Origin: Acidobacteriota bacterium
Lineage (GTDB): Bacteria; Acidobacteriota; Terriglobia; Terriglobales; Acidobacteriaceae
Length of the DNA stretch: 64,000 bases
Direction: 5' to 3'
Assembly (NCBI GenBank): GCA_018268755.1
Contig: JAFDVW010000018.1
Coordinates: 183,096-247,095, forward strand
The notes beneath the pieces are model-generated. The model was not told the DNA's origin. It made no database searches and saw only the letters and a program-made list of their open reading frames with translations. Of this stretch, positions 8,022-16,811 are shown piece by piece. Numbering within the stretch: position 1 is the stretch's first letter; every line of letters starts with the position of its first letter. Position numbers and translations under genes: made by a program.

Positions 8022-8070
8022 GGCGGCCAAGCCGCAGGGTTTGCCCGGCTCCTCCTGTTAGACTGACGCG

Positions 8071-8928
8071 GTGCGCCGACTGATCATAAATGCCGACGAT
8101 TTCGGGCTGACCTCAGGGGTGAATCGTGCCATCTGGGAGGGCCACCGGCAAGGCATCGTGACATCCGCCACTCTCATGGCGGGGGGGCAGGCTTTTGCCG
8201 AAGCGGTAAGCATGGCCAAAACCTCGCCCCGCCTGGGCGTGGGCTGTCACGTGGTGCTGGTCGATGGATCGCCCCGGGCAGTGGCGGAGACCGTCCCCAG
8301 TCTGCTGGATCGCGATGCTACCCACCTCCGGGCCAAGCTGGGAGACTTTGCCCGCGCCTGGCTGGGCGGAAAGCTGGATTCGGGAGAAATGGAGCGGGAA
8401 ATCTCCGCGCAAATTCAAACCTTGCAAAGCGCAGGAATCCCAGTTTCCCACGTGGACACCCATAAGCACACCCACCTGGCGCCGCAGGTGCTGCGCGCCT
8501 TGCTGCGCGCCGCCAAAGCTTGCGGGGTAACGGCAGTGCGCAATCCCTTTGAGCCGATCCGTTGGCAGGCGGTGGCCGGCCACCCGGCCCTGTGGAAGCG
8601 CTGGGGCATGGTCAAAGGACTACAAGGGTTCGCGGCGCAATTTCGCCGGCAGGTGCGGGAGGCTGGACTGCGGACCACCGATGGCACGGTGGGTGTGGTG
8701 GCGACGGGAGTACTCGACGGGCGGTTGTTTGAACGGATCCTCGATTCTCTGCCCCCGGGTACTTGGGAATTCGTCTGCCATCCCGGGTATGTGGACGACG
8801 ACCTGGAGCGGGCCCACACCCGATTACTGCAATCGCGTGAGCAGGAGCTGGCCGTTCTCACCTCCGCCTCCGCCCGCGAAGCCCTGCAGCGGAACGGCGT
8901 GGAATTGATCTCCTACCGGGAAGTTTAG
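8071..8928 (+). CDS. hpnK: ChbG/HpnK-family deacetylase, probably hopanoid-associated HpnK
   Basis: 285 aa, GTG start. A YdjC/ChbG-type metal-dependent deacetylase: the N-terminal INADDFG (6-12) carries a metal-binding Asp, HVDTHKHTH at about 126-134 supplies the His cluster, and CHPGY near 234-238 is a late conserved motif. HpnK removes the acetyl group from N-acetylglucosaminyl bacteriohopanetetrol before HpnJ acts. hpnJ is present 25 kb away; no hpnI glycosyltransferase is obvious in the window. A general carbohydrate deacetylase role remains possible. Confidence 0.8.
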   Translation: MRRLIINADDFGLTSGVNRAIWEGHRQGIVTSATLMAGGQAFAEAVSMAKTSPRLGVGCHVVLVDGSPRAVAETVPSLLDRDATHLRAKLGDFARAWLGGKLDSGEMEREISAQIQTLQSAGIPVSHVDTHKHTHLAPQVLRALLRAAKACGVTAVRNPFEPIRWQAVAGHPALWKRWGMVKGLQGFAAQFRRQVREAGLRTTDGTVGVVATGVLDGRLFERILDSLPPGTWEFVCHPGYVDDDLERAHTRLLQSREQELAVLTSASAREALQRNGVELISYREV

Positions 8929-9032
8929 GCCGGGCCCTGGACGGTCATGCACTTCTGGCGTACCTGGCTTGCCAATTCCCCGGGGGAAGTTGGCGGTATC
9001 ATGAAGCAGGCCGAAGCGAGGCGGAGACCCAT

Positions 9033-9704
9033 ATGACAGATGGTCTGGAACAAGAGAGCGGGGGTACGATCCTGGTGCGCATCTGGGGCATGGATGCGGG
9101 GGGCCGCGCCTTTTTCCAAAACGTAAGAGCGCAGAACCTGACCGCGGAAGACGCTCTGCTCTGCGGCCTGGACTACGAGCTCAAGATCAATGACGTGATC
9201 GGCGTGCAACTCGAGGAAAAAAAGGCCCGGGTACGGGTGCGCGATGTCGCCGAAGGAGGTGTGCCGCGGAAGATCCAGGTGATGGTGCAGCTGCTGGAAG
9301 GCCAATCCTGCCCCTGGCAGGAAGCGGTTCCCGCCAACGCGCCCAGGAAAGCGGAGCCCAGCGGCAGCAACCGCCGCCGTTTTGCGCGCCACAAGTTACG
9401 CTATCCCGTGGAGCTTCGCGATGAGCGGGGCGGCAGCGCGCACATGCAGACCGGGGCCACCGACATCAGCGGGCGCGGCTGTTACATTGAGACCCTGGTG
9501 CCCTTGCCCCTGGGCACGATCGTGGGCATTTCCTTCTGGATCGATTCAGAAAAGATCTCCACCACCGGGGTGGTCCGCGCCAGCGATCCCGGCGTGGGCA
9601 TGGGCATTGAATTTACCCGCCTCGATCCCCTCATCCAACGGCGCTTCCAGGAGTTCCTGCAAAAGATGGACCCCGGATTTGCCAGTTCGGGCGGAACTCC
9701 ATAA
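9033..9704 (+). CDS. PilZ-domain protein
   Basis: 223 aa. The C-terminal half (about 112-215) is a PilZ domain, the receptor fold for cyclic di-GMP, with the Arg-rich motif RRRFARHKLR at about 113-122 and DISGRG (DxSxxG) at about 146-151, so ligand binding should be intact. The first 90 residues are a separate beta-rich region without a recognisable name. Similar proteins couple c-di-GMP to motility or polysaccharide export, but nothing nearby identifies the output. Confidence 0.85.
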   Translation: MTDGLEQESGGTILVRIWGMDAGGRAFFQNVRAQNLTAEDALLCGLDYELKINDVIGVQLEEKKARVRVRDVAEGGVPRKIQVMVQLLEGQSCPWQEAVPANAPRKAEPSGSNRRRFARHKLRYPVELRDERGGSAHMQTGATDISGRGCYIETLVPLPLGTIVGISFWIDSEKISTTGVVRASDPGVGMGIEFTRLDPLIQRRFQEFLQKMDPGFASSGGTP

Positions 9705-9827
9705 CATGCCAACTGGGTGATTTTCTTGCCCTTTGGGGTACGGCCGTTTTGCACATAACCTGAATCTCCCGGGCACTGCGGCCATCCAATCCAACAGTGC
9801 TTCGCCGGACCGCTGCGAGAACCTTGC

Positions 9828-10967
9828 ATGAAGATAGGGATCACCTGTTATCCAACTTACGGCGGCAGTGGCGTGGTCGCCACCGAGTTGGGTCTGGAGC
9901 TGGCGCAACGCGGCCATGAGATTCACTTTATTTCCTACGCCCAGCCCATTCGCCTCACCGAATTGAATCCCAACATTCACTATCACGAAGTGGATGTCTC
10001 GCGCTATCCGCTGTTCGACTATCCCCCCTATGATCTGGCCTTAGCCACCCGCATGGCGGAGGTCTCCGAGTTGTACGGGCTCGACCTGCTGCACGTGCAT
10101 TACGCCATCCCGCATTCGGTCAGCGCGTTGTTGGCGCGGCAGATGCTGGCGGCGCGGCCGCGAGGGCAGAAGCTGCCCTTCGTCACCACCTTGCACGGCA
10201 CGGATATCACTCTGGTCGGCCTGGACCGCTCCTATTTGCCCATCACGCGCTTTTCCATCGAGGAAAGCAATGGGGTCACCGCCATCTCGCAGTATCTGCG
10301 CGATCGCACGCTCAAGGAATTCGATGTCAAGAACAACATCCAGGTGATTTACAACTTCGTCAACTGCGATATGTACGGTGGCAAGCAGAACAGCCCGGAG
10401 CGCCTGGAGTACGCGCCCAACGGCGAGCGGATTCTGGTGCATCTGTCCAACTTCCGCCCGGTGAAGCGGGTGACTGACACCATTGAAATCTTTGACCGGG
10501 TGCGGAAGAAAGTCCCTTCCCGGTTGCTGCTGATCGGCGACGGCCCCGACCGCTCCCGGGCCGAGTGGCTGGCGGTACAAAAAGGCATCCACAACGATGT
10601 TCTTTTCTTAGGCAAACAGGACAACATCCATGACAAGCTGGCGCTGGCCGATGTTCTGCTGCTGCCCAGCGAGCTGGAGTCCTTCGGATTGGCGGCGCTC
10701 GAAGGCATGGCGTCCGAAGTCGTGCCCATCGCCACTCGGGTGGGCGGCGTACCGGAGGTGATTGACCACGGCAAGAGCGGTTTTCTGGCCGAGGTGGGCG
10801 ACGTCGAGGCCATGGCCGGATATGCCATCAACCTGCTGAGCAGCCAGGAACAGCTGCAGAGTATGGGCAAAGCGGCGCGCCAAGTGGCGCAGACCCGCTT
10901 TTGCACCAGCAAGATCATCCCGCAATACGAGGAGTTCTATCGCCGCGTGCTGGAGCGTTCTTCGTAA
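9828..10967 (+). CDS. bshA: N-acetyl-alpha-D-glucosaminyl L-malate synthase
   Basis: 379 aa GT4 glycosyltransferase catalysing the first step of bacillithiol synthesis, UDP-GlcNAc plus L-malate. The N-terminal KIGITCYPTYGGSGVVATEL with HEIHFISYAQPIRL is characteristic of BshA, as is LLLPSELESFGLAALEGMA in the donor site (about 282-300). Length matches the family. bshB and bshC are not in the window. The last 31 bases overlap the 3' end of the convergent kinase gene. Confidence 0.92.
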   Translation: MKIGITCYPTYGGSGVVATELGLELAQRGHEIHFISYAQPIRLTELNPNIHYHEVDVSRYPLFDYPPYDLALATRMAEVSELYGLDLLHVHYAIPHSVSALLARQMLAARPRGQKLPFVTTLHGTDITLVGLDRSYLPITRFSIEESNGVTAISQYLRDRTLKEFDVKNNIQVIYNFVNCDMYGGKQNSPERLEYAPNGERILVHLSNFRPVKRVTDTIEIFDRVRKKVPSRLLLIGDGPDRSRAEWLAVQKGIHNDVLFLGKQDNIHDKLALADVLLLPSELESFGLAALEGMASEVVPIATRVGGVPEVIDHGKSGFLAEVGDVEAMAGYAINLLSSQEQLQSMGKAARQVAQTRFCTSKIIPQYEEFYRRVLERSS

Positions 10968-12283
10968 AGCGCGGCCGCAACGCTGCCTTCCTGCAACAGC
11001 GGGATGCGCAAGCGCACCAGCGTTCCTCTTCCCTGCTCGCTGTCGACGGTCATGGCGGCAGTGTCTCCGTAGAGCACTTGCAGGCGTTCCGCGATGTTGG
11101 ACATGCCAATTCCCATGCCCGCCAGGCCGTTGCCCTCGCCGGCATGAGAGGCACGCATCCCCACTCCGTCGTCTTCCACTTCCACGATGAGTTTGGCGTT
11201 GACGATGCGGCTGCGCAGGTGGATGCTGCCGCCTTCAATTTTGGAGGCCAGACCGTGCTTGATGGAGTTCTCCACCAGCGGCTGCAGCAGCATGCTGGGC
11301 ACCAGCACTTCCAGGGATTGTGGGTCCAGCTCCTTGACCACTTTCAACTTGTCGCGGCCGAAGCGCACGACCTCGATGTCCAGATAGTTGTCGATGAATT
11401 CCAGTTCCTCGCGGAGTGGGACAAAAGCGTCGGCGCTGCTCAGCAGGCGGCGCAGGATGCTGGCCAGCTTCAGGATCATTTCCCGCGCGGTGTCAGGATC
11501 GATGCGCACCAGCGACGACACCGAGTTGAGGGTATTGAACAGGAAGTGGGGGTTGATCTGGTTCTGCAGCGCTTCCATACGGGCATGCAACAGCAGGCGC
11601 TCCTGCTCTTCCAGCTTGATCTGGATGCGCACACTGTTCCATATCTTCAGCGCCGTGCCGATGACCATGACCGATGTGGCATAGATGAGCACCTCCACCC
11701 AGGGCGTCGGACTCTCGATGCTGAACATCGCGCTGGGTAGGAAATGGGTGATTTCCATCTGCACAAAGCGCAGGGTGATGATGGTGAGGAAGAACATCAC
11801 CTGCCAGTCAAACAGGCGGGGCGTGGGCAGATTGCGGCGGATCATGCGATAGATGCTGAGATCGACAAAAGGCGAGAACGACCAGATGTCCTCGCGTTCG
11901 GGGGCCAGAATGCGCAGCTGGCCGGCCACAAAGCCGCACAGCACATTGAAGGGCAGCGTGGCCCACTCGCCGTGCAAGAGTGCGGGGAGGGCCAGCAGAA
12001 TGCCGCCGGTGATCCCGGTAAATCGCCCGCCGATCACGCCCAGCAGCAGAGTGGTCTCAAAGCCGATGTCCCCGGCAATGAAATTCTTGACGCTGAAGCG
12101 GATCCACACTCCGAGAGCGAGTGGAATGCCAATCCACAGGATGAGATAGATTTTCTTGCGGAGGGTGCGCTCTTCCTGGTAAAGGAGCGACTTAAACTCC
12201 ACCGAGCGCACCAGGGCGCTGGCCACGGCGGCGGCTACGCCCAGCTTGACCAACAAGTTAATGAGGATGACACGCTGTTCCAT
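10937..12283 (-). CDS. LytS-type sensor histidine kinase (5TM-LYT plus HisKA_7TM-like core)
   Basis: 448 aa. Residues about 1-190 hold five to six transmembrane helices of the 5TM-LYT type (VIGGRFTGITGGILLALP and nearby). A short coiled segment (KLEEQERLLLHARMEALQNQ) leads to the His box INPHFLFNTLNS at about 238-249 and an ATPase domain with N-box LVENSIKHGL and glycine boxes DDGVGM and GIGMSNI. Such kinases normally pair with a LytTR regulator, but none is adjacent, so it is an orphan here. Its 3' end overlaps bshA in antisense by 31 bases. Confidence 0.9.
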   Translation of the reverse strand: MEQRVILINLLVKLGVAAAVASALVRSVEFKSLLYQEERTLRKKIYLILWIGIPLALGVWIRFSVKNFIAGDIGFETTLLLGVIGGRFTGITGGILLALPALLHGEWATLPFNVLCGFVAGQLRILAPEREDIWSFSPFVDLSIYRMIRRNLPTPRLFDWQVMFFLTIITLRFVQMEITHFLPSAMFSIESPTPWVEVLIYATSVMVIGTALKIWNSVRIQIKLEEQERLLLHARMEALQNQINPHFLFNTLNSVSSLVRIDPDTAREMILKLASILRRLLSSADAFVPLREELEFIDNYLDIEVVRFGRDKLKVVKELDPQSLEVLVPSMLLQPLVENSIKHGLASKIEGGSIHLRSRIVNAKLIVEVEDDGVGMRASHAGEGNGLAGMGIGMSNIAERLQVLYGDTAAMTVDSEQGRGTLVRLRIPLLQEGSVAAALYEERSSTRR

Positions 12284-12353
12284 GGACTCGCTGAGGCCAA
12301 TGTAACACGAGGGGCATCAGCCGTCCCGGATCGTTTCCAATCGCCACATCGGG

Positions 12354-12587
12354 CTAGAAGCCGCCCTCATCAATGTGCTTCTGGGTATAGCGTTCCAGCT
12401 GGTCCTCGTACACCAACTCGACATGCTCGTCACAGCTGGGTTCACCATCCACCAGGCGGGTGGCGGGGTTTCCACAAATCACACAGGACTTCTCTTTTGC
12501 TTGCGTCTCAGACACCTTGGCCGCGGGCGACTTGGCCGCGTGGCCCACTTTTTCTCTGGCTGGGAGTGGGTTCTTCACGTCCCCCAT
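12354..12587 (-). CDS. Small protein with a CxxC...CxxH zinc-knuckle pattern
   Basis: 77 aa. After a basic, Ala/Lys-rich first 30 residues come Cys35-x2-Cys38 and Cys52-x2-His55, spacing typical of a treble-clef or zinc-ribbon site, then an acidic tail. No family recognised. The reading is supported by the regular Cys/His pattern and by its place in line with the kinase and editing genes on the same strand. Confidence 0.6.
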   Translation of the reverse strand: MGDVKNPLPAREKVGHAAKSPAAKVSETQAKEKSCVICGNPATRLVDGEPSCDEHVELVYEDQLERYTQKHIDEGGF

Positions 12588-12649
12588 TGTTGCGGAGCCG
12601 GTTTAGCCGTACTGTGATCCCGACCACAAGGGCGTGTGATTCAGGATGC

Positions 12650-13885
12650 TCAATTCCCCGAGCGTAGCCGGGCCGCCAGGGCCAGCAAGTCGGACTCCAG
12701 AGTCGCGCTTTGCTGCGGACCGCCCTGCGCCAGGTCCTTGCTGCCCCCGCCCCGCCCGCCAAGTTGAGCAAGCATCTCTTTCATGAGCCCACCCATATCG
12801 AAGGGCTGGCCGGCTGTTTGCGCGAAGACCAGAGTCGGGGGAGGCGCCAGCGCCGCCAGCAAGGCCACGGCCGGCGAATTTTGCCGGACTATCCGCTGCG
12901 CCAGCAGCTTGATGAAATTAGCATCGCGCTCGGCGAAAACCTGCACCACTACTTTTCGCCCCTGGCTCTCCGCAGACTCAGCCAGCAAGCGGGCCGCATA
13001 CACCTCGGCAATCTCCTCCAGCAGCTTTTCCTGGCCTTTGCGGGAGGCCCGCAGATCGTCCTGCGCCTTGCGAATCTGTTGCGGGACTTCGTCAAAGCGG
13101 GAAGACAGAAGCGAAGCCGACTCGGTCAGGACGGCGTAGTCCTGCCGCGCCGCTGCCACCGCCCGCGCGCCACAGACAAACTCCACCCGCCAGCCCTGGC
13201 GGACTTTTTCCATCTTGCGCAAGAGGATGGCGCCGATCTGCGCCGTGCCGCGGACATGCGTGCCGCCACAGGCGGTCAGGTCAAAATCCCGAATATCGAT
13301 GAGCCGCAGCTTCTCGCGCTCGACGGGGGGAATCTTGCGCAGGCCGAGAGTCTGGGCCTCTTCCTTGCCCACGAAACGCACGGTCACCGGGCGATCTTCC
13401 CATATCACTTCATTGGCCAGCTTCTCGGCGGCCACAACCTGCTCCGCGCTGAGGGCCTTGCTATCGAGGTCGATCGAGCAATAGTCCGCACCCATGTGAA
13501 AGGAAACCGTTGGCATATGGAAAAGGCGGAGGAAAGCTGCCGACAGCACATGCTGGCCGGAGTGCTGCTGCATGTGATCGTGACGGCGAACGGCATCGAC
13601 AGCGCCGTGGACGCTGGTTCCGGCGGCCAGCGCCGGACCACCCTCGACATAATGCAGAACTGTTCCGTCTTCCCTTTCGCTGACTTCGACGACCGCCAGC
13701 TTCTGGCCGCCGGCCACAATCCATCCCGTATCGAAGACCTGCCCACCGCTGGTGGGATAGAAGGCGGTGTGGTCGAGGACCAGCGCCGCCCGCGGCTCGC
13801 TTGGGGAAGGAGCGATGAATTCCGCCACCTGTGCGTCAAATTCGCAGAGAAAGGAATCGGTGTAGTAGAGGCGCTCGGTGGGCAT
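12650..13885 (-). CDS. Alanyl-tRNA editing protein (AlaX-L type with DHHA1 domain)
   Basis: 411 aa from the ATG at 13885; an in-frame ATG 15 bases upstream is possible. A free-standing relative of the AlaRS editing domain that hydrolyses Ser- or Gly-tRNA-Ala. The zinc site is present: HSGQH (His108, His112) and CGGTH (Cys206, His210). Residues about 270-405 match the DHHA1 region, including GGRGGGSKDLAQGG. There is no aminoacylation domain, so this is not alaS. Confidence 0.92.
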   Translation of the reverse strand: MPTERLYYTDSFLCEFDAQVAEFIAPSPSEPRAALVLDHTAFYPTSGGQVFDTGWIVAGGQKLAVVEVSEREDGTVLHYVEGGPALAAGTSVHGAVDAVRRHDHMQQHSGQHVLSAAFLRLFHMPTVSFHMGADYCSIDLDSKALSAEQVVAAEKLANEVIWEDRPVTVRFVGKEEAQTLGLRKIPPVEREKLRLIDIRDFDLTACGGTHVRGTAQIGAILLRKMEKVRQGWRVEFVCGARAVAAARQDYAVLTESASLLSSRFDEVPQQIRKAQDDLRASRKGQEKLLEEIAEVYAARLLAESAESQGRKVVVQVFAERDANFIKLLAQRIVRQNSPAVALLAALAPPPTLVFAQTAGQPFDMGGLMKEMLAQLGGRGGGSKDLAQGGPQQSATLESDLLALAARLRSGN

Positions 13886-13952
13886 GAAAATAAGATACAC
13901 AGTTTTGTGGGCTGGTGTGGGCGCGGGCGTTCCAGATAGAGCAACGGCTTAA

Positions 13953-14013
13953 ACCACAGAGGACACAGAGAACACAGAGAAAAGCCTCGGTGAAACTCTG
14001 TGCCCTCTGTGGT
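13953..14013. repeat. Hairpin-forming ACCACAGAGG...CCTCTGTGGT repeat
   Basis: ACCACAGAGG-A-CACAGAG and CTCTGTG-C-CCTCTGTGGT pair over 17 bases around a 25-base loop. Same word family as 2335-2485. It sits between two minus-strand genes and may partly insulate them. Confidence 0.75.
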
Positions 14014-14029
14014 GAATGGTTTTCAATAC

Positions 14030-15103
14030 TTATCCAGCCACGAGTTCCGCGTAGCCTTCCGCCTTCAGGGTCGAAGGGCGGGAGAAAATCTCCGCGAAGT
14101 TGCGGGCTTTGCGCGAGCGCCAGGAACCCTTGTGGTAGGCGTATCCGGCGATCAGCGGCAGGGTCACGGTGATTTCTCCGTAGACCATCTGCTCCTTGGC
14201 CAGGTCCACTTTGCCCCAGGAGTTGGCTTCCTTCAGCGTGGAGCCGGAGAGGGCGCCATCACGCTCATCGGCCACCGTGAGCTGCACGGCGTATTTGTGC
14301 ATCTCGACTTCGTGCCCGAGAAATTCCGCCGAAACCACAATGTCCTGCACGAAGTTCTTGGGCACGCCGCCGCCCAGCATGAGCAGGCCGGTCACGCCGG
14401 ACTCGACTTTGATCTGGGTCAGCTCGCGGAAGTCAGCCACCGAGTCGATCGAAACATAGGGCTTCCCTTCCCGCTGCCGCGCCACCTGATGAAAGACCAG
14501 CCCGAATCCCGCCGAGCAATCAGAAAATGCCGGCACGAAGATCGGCACATGGCGGCGGTAGGCTTCCAGCACGATGCTCTCCGCCTGGGGGAACTTCGCG
14601 TCGAGATACTTGCCCATGGCGGCGACGAACTCGCGGCTGGAATAAGGGCGCGGCTCCAGCGACTCGGCGATCTTGTGGATGGTTTCGTCGCAGATGCGCA
14701 GCTCGTCTTCGTCGATGTAGGTGTCGTAGATGCGGTCGATGTGCCGCTCGCGCAGATCGTTATCCGAGGCGAAGGGCGTACCCTGGTAGTGGCGGAAGCC
14801 GAGGGCTTCAAAGAAATCCTGGTCGACGATGTTCGCACCCGTCGAGACGATGGCGTCGATCATGTTGTTGCGCAGCAGGTCGAGGATGACGCCCTTCTGC
14901 CCGGCGGAAATCAGGCTGCCGGCCAGGGTGAGAATGATGCCGCAGCCTGGGTCGGCGACCATCTCATCGACGATCCTGGCGGCGCGCGCCAGGTTGCGGG
15001 CCTGGAACGCGGTCTTCTCCATCATTTCAATCATGGGGACGACGTTCACGGCCTTGATATCGTAGTGGTCTACAGTGGCTTGCAGCAGATCAGACTTTTT
15101 CAT
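14030..15103 (-). CDS. Deoxyhypusine-synthase-like enzyme
   Basis: 357 aa from the ATG at 15103, preceded by GGAG at nine bases; an upstream in-frame ATG lacks such a site. The fold follows deoxyhypusine synthase: NAD-binding segments STGANIVDQD and MLGGGVPKNF, FSDCSAGFG, and the SWGK motif whose Lys (298 here) forms the enzyme-imine intermediate. Bacteria lack the eIF5A substrate, and such homologues are thought to transfer the aminobutyl group of spermidine to small amines, as in homospermidine formation. No other polyamine gene is nearby. Confidence 0.88.
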   Translation of the reverse strand: MKKSDLLQATVDHYDIKAVNVVPMIEMMEKTAFQARNLARAARIVDEMVADPGCGIILTLAGSLISAGQKGVILDLLRNNMIDAIVSTGANIVDQDFFEALGFRHYQGTPFASDNDLRERHIDRIYDTYIDEDELRICDETIHKIAESLEPRPYSSREFVAAMGKYLDAKFPQAESIVLEAYRRHVPIFVPAFSDCSAGFGLVFHQVARQREGKPYVSIDSVADFRELTQIKVESGVTGLLMLGGGVPKNFVQDIVVSAEFLGHEVEMHKYAVQLTVADERDGALSGSTLKEANSWGKVDLAKEQMVYGEITVTLPLIAGYAYHKGSWRSRKARNFAEIFSRPSTLKAEGYAELVAG

Positions 15104-15526
15104 TTCGTGTGGCTCCAAGGTGGAAGTCCGGAGCCGCAAATAGAAAAAGGCCCCGGCTGTCGGGGTCTACGGTAAGCCTTGCGCTCCCGCCATCGAACCC
15201 CGCCGTGGCTGAGGTGGATCATACAAGATTTTTCCCCGCGCACAATTGTATTTTTGCAAAAACATTCCGCGCCTTGTCATGCCGAGCGCCGTGAAGGCGC
15301 GCGAGGCGCGCTTTCACGCAGTCGAAGCATCCCTACCGTCAGTGGTAGCGATAGGATCCTTCGACTGCGCGGCCTTTTGCCAGGCAGAAGGCCCCTGCGC
15401 TCAGGATGAGAAAGCGGAGAGATCGGCAAGCACCGCCGGGCTTTCGCCCGGCTGCCCAGATGAGGACATCCGGGTCTACATGGTTCGTGCACACCCGGTT
15501 TGACTCGCCGCCGGGAACGTCCAATA
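15104..15526. repeat. Gene-free divergent gap with a large imperfect hairpin and dispersed repeats
   Basis: Between the DHS-like gene and xdhC. CGCAGTCGAAG (15317-15327) and CTTCGACTGCG (15359-15369) are perfect 11-bp arms with an inner CTACC/GGTAG pair. Around them are CTTGTCATGCCGAGCG (15275) and CTCAGGATGAGAAAG (15401), words common in acidobacterial intergenic repeats, and the small stem GCCGGGC-TTTC-GCCCGGC near 15436-15453. No gene or convincing promoter seen. Confidence 0.7.
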
Positions 15527-16387
15527 ATGGGCGCGATGGACCTCTACGAGGAGATCGTCAAGCTGCGGCGGGAAGGACGCCGCGGCGCGGTGGCCACCAT
15601 CGTCAACGTCAACGGATCGATCCCTTCCTATAAAACCGCCAAAATGCTGGTGCGGGACGATGGCTCGATTGTCGGCACCATCGGCGGCGGCTGCGTGGAG
15701 GCGGACGTCTGGCAGGCGGCGCGCGAAGTCATGGAAAACGAAAAGCCGCGCACCCTCACCTTCAATCTGAACCAGAACCCAAAAGACGACACCGGCCTGG
15801 TGTGTGGCGGGACCCTGGATATCTTCCTGGAGCCCATCTTGCCGCCGGCGGCCCTCTACATCTTCGGCGCGGGGCACGTAGCGGTCAGCCTCTATAAAGT
15901 GGCTGGCAACGCGGGATTTGATGTCACCGTCATCGACGACCGCGAGATGTATGCCAATCGCGAGCGCTTTCCGGAAGCGCAAGAGGTGCTGGCGGAAGAC
16001 TTCGACGCAGCCATGCAGCGCCTTGCGCCCAGCGAATCGTCCTACATCGTGATCGTCACCCGCGGCCACCGTGACGACATGCGCGTGCTGCGCTGGGCGG
16101 TGCAGACCCCGGCCCGCTACATCGGCATGATCGGCTCCAAGCGCAAGACCATCGCCATCTTCCGTGAATTGACCGAGGAAGGCCTTTCCCAAAAACTCTT
16201 CGAGCGTGTGCACGCGCCCATCGGCCTCGACATCGGTGCGGTCACGCCGGAGGAGATCGCCATCTCCATCGCCGCCGAGCTCATCGCCTTTCGTCGTCAT
16301 ACTGACCGGCCCATGCCCCACATGAGCTGGTTCGCCGGCCGAAATCTGGAGGCAGAGCTGGCTTCCGACAACCTCAAAAACAAGTAG
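15527..16387 (+). CDS. xdhC: XdhC/CoxI-family molybdoenzyme maturation factor
   Basis: 286 aa from the ATG at 15527 (or the ATG at 15536). XdhC proteins bind molybdenum cofactor and promote insertion of its sulfurated form into xanthine dehydrogenase or related hydroxylases. An N-terminal XdhC/CoxI domain (GGGCVEADVW near 50-60, CGGTLDIFLEP) is followed by a Rossmann-like C-terminal domain with FGAGHVA at about 111-117 and IGMIGSKRK. No hydroxylase subunits lie in the window; the mocA-like gene 424 bases downstream fits the same pathway. Confidence 0.9.
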   Translation: MGAMDLYEEIVKLRREGRRGAVATIVNVNGSIPSYKTAKMLVRDDGSIVGTIGGGCVEADVWQAAREVMENEKPRTLTFNLNQNPKDDTGLVCGGTLDIFLEPILPPAALYIFGAGHVAVSLYKVAGNAGFDVTVIDDREMYANRERFPEAQEVLAEDFDAAMQRLAPSESSYIVIVTRGHRDDMRVLRWAVQTPARYIGMIGSKRKTIAIFRELTEEGLSQKLFERVHAPIGLDIGAVTPEEIAISIAAELIAFRRHTDRPMPHMSWFAGRNLEAELASDNLKNK

Positions 16388-16811
16388 CCACGGATTGCAC
16401 GGATTTTTTGTCTCTGATTGCACCCCGAAGTTTGTCATTCCGAGTGCATCTTGTGCGCGAGGAATCTGCAGTTCATTCGCAAAGCAGATTCCCTTCGGCT
16501 TCGCTCAGGGCAGGCTCTCACCGCTAAAGCGGGTTCGGAATGACAAGCAGGGTAGGGTTTGTGCATGGAGTGAAGAGCATAGAGTGAGGATTTTTGAAGC
16601 CTAAAAGATTCATCCGTGAAAATCCGTGCTTATCCGTGGCAAGTAAGGCGGGTAGGGATTCCTCACCGCTAAAGCGGGTTCGGAATGACAAGGAGGGTAG
16701 GGTTTGTGCATGGAATAAGGAGCCATGGAGTGAGGATTTCTAAAGTTGACAAGATTTATCCGTGAAAATCCGTGCTTATCCGTGGCGGGTTAGGTTTGGT
16801 ATCTTGGTGGC
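16388..16811. repeat. Gene-free gap made of dispersed repeats, with a roughly 145-bp tandem duplication
   Basis: A block starting CTCACCGCTAAAGCGGG (16517) and ending ATCCGTGCTTATCCGTGGC (16640) recurs with small changes from 16662 to 16786. Inside are GTTCGGAATGACAAG, GGGTAGGGTTTGTGCATGG and TCCGTGAAAATCCGTG. The left part holds GTCATTCCGAGTGC and GAGGAATCTGC. CCGCTAAAGCGG is itself an inverted repeat. No coding sequence seen. Confidence 0.8.

Noticed and set aside
12650..13885. alaS (alanyl-tRNA synthetase)
   Set aside because: HxxxH and CGGTH belong to the editing domain; the aminoacylation domain is absent and the protein is half the length.
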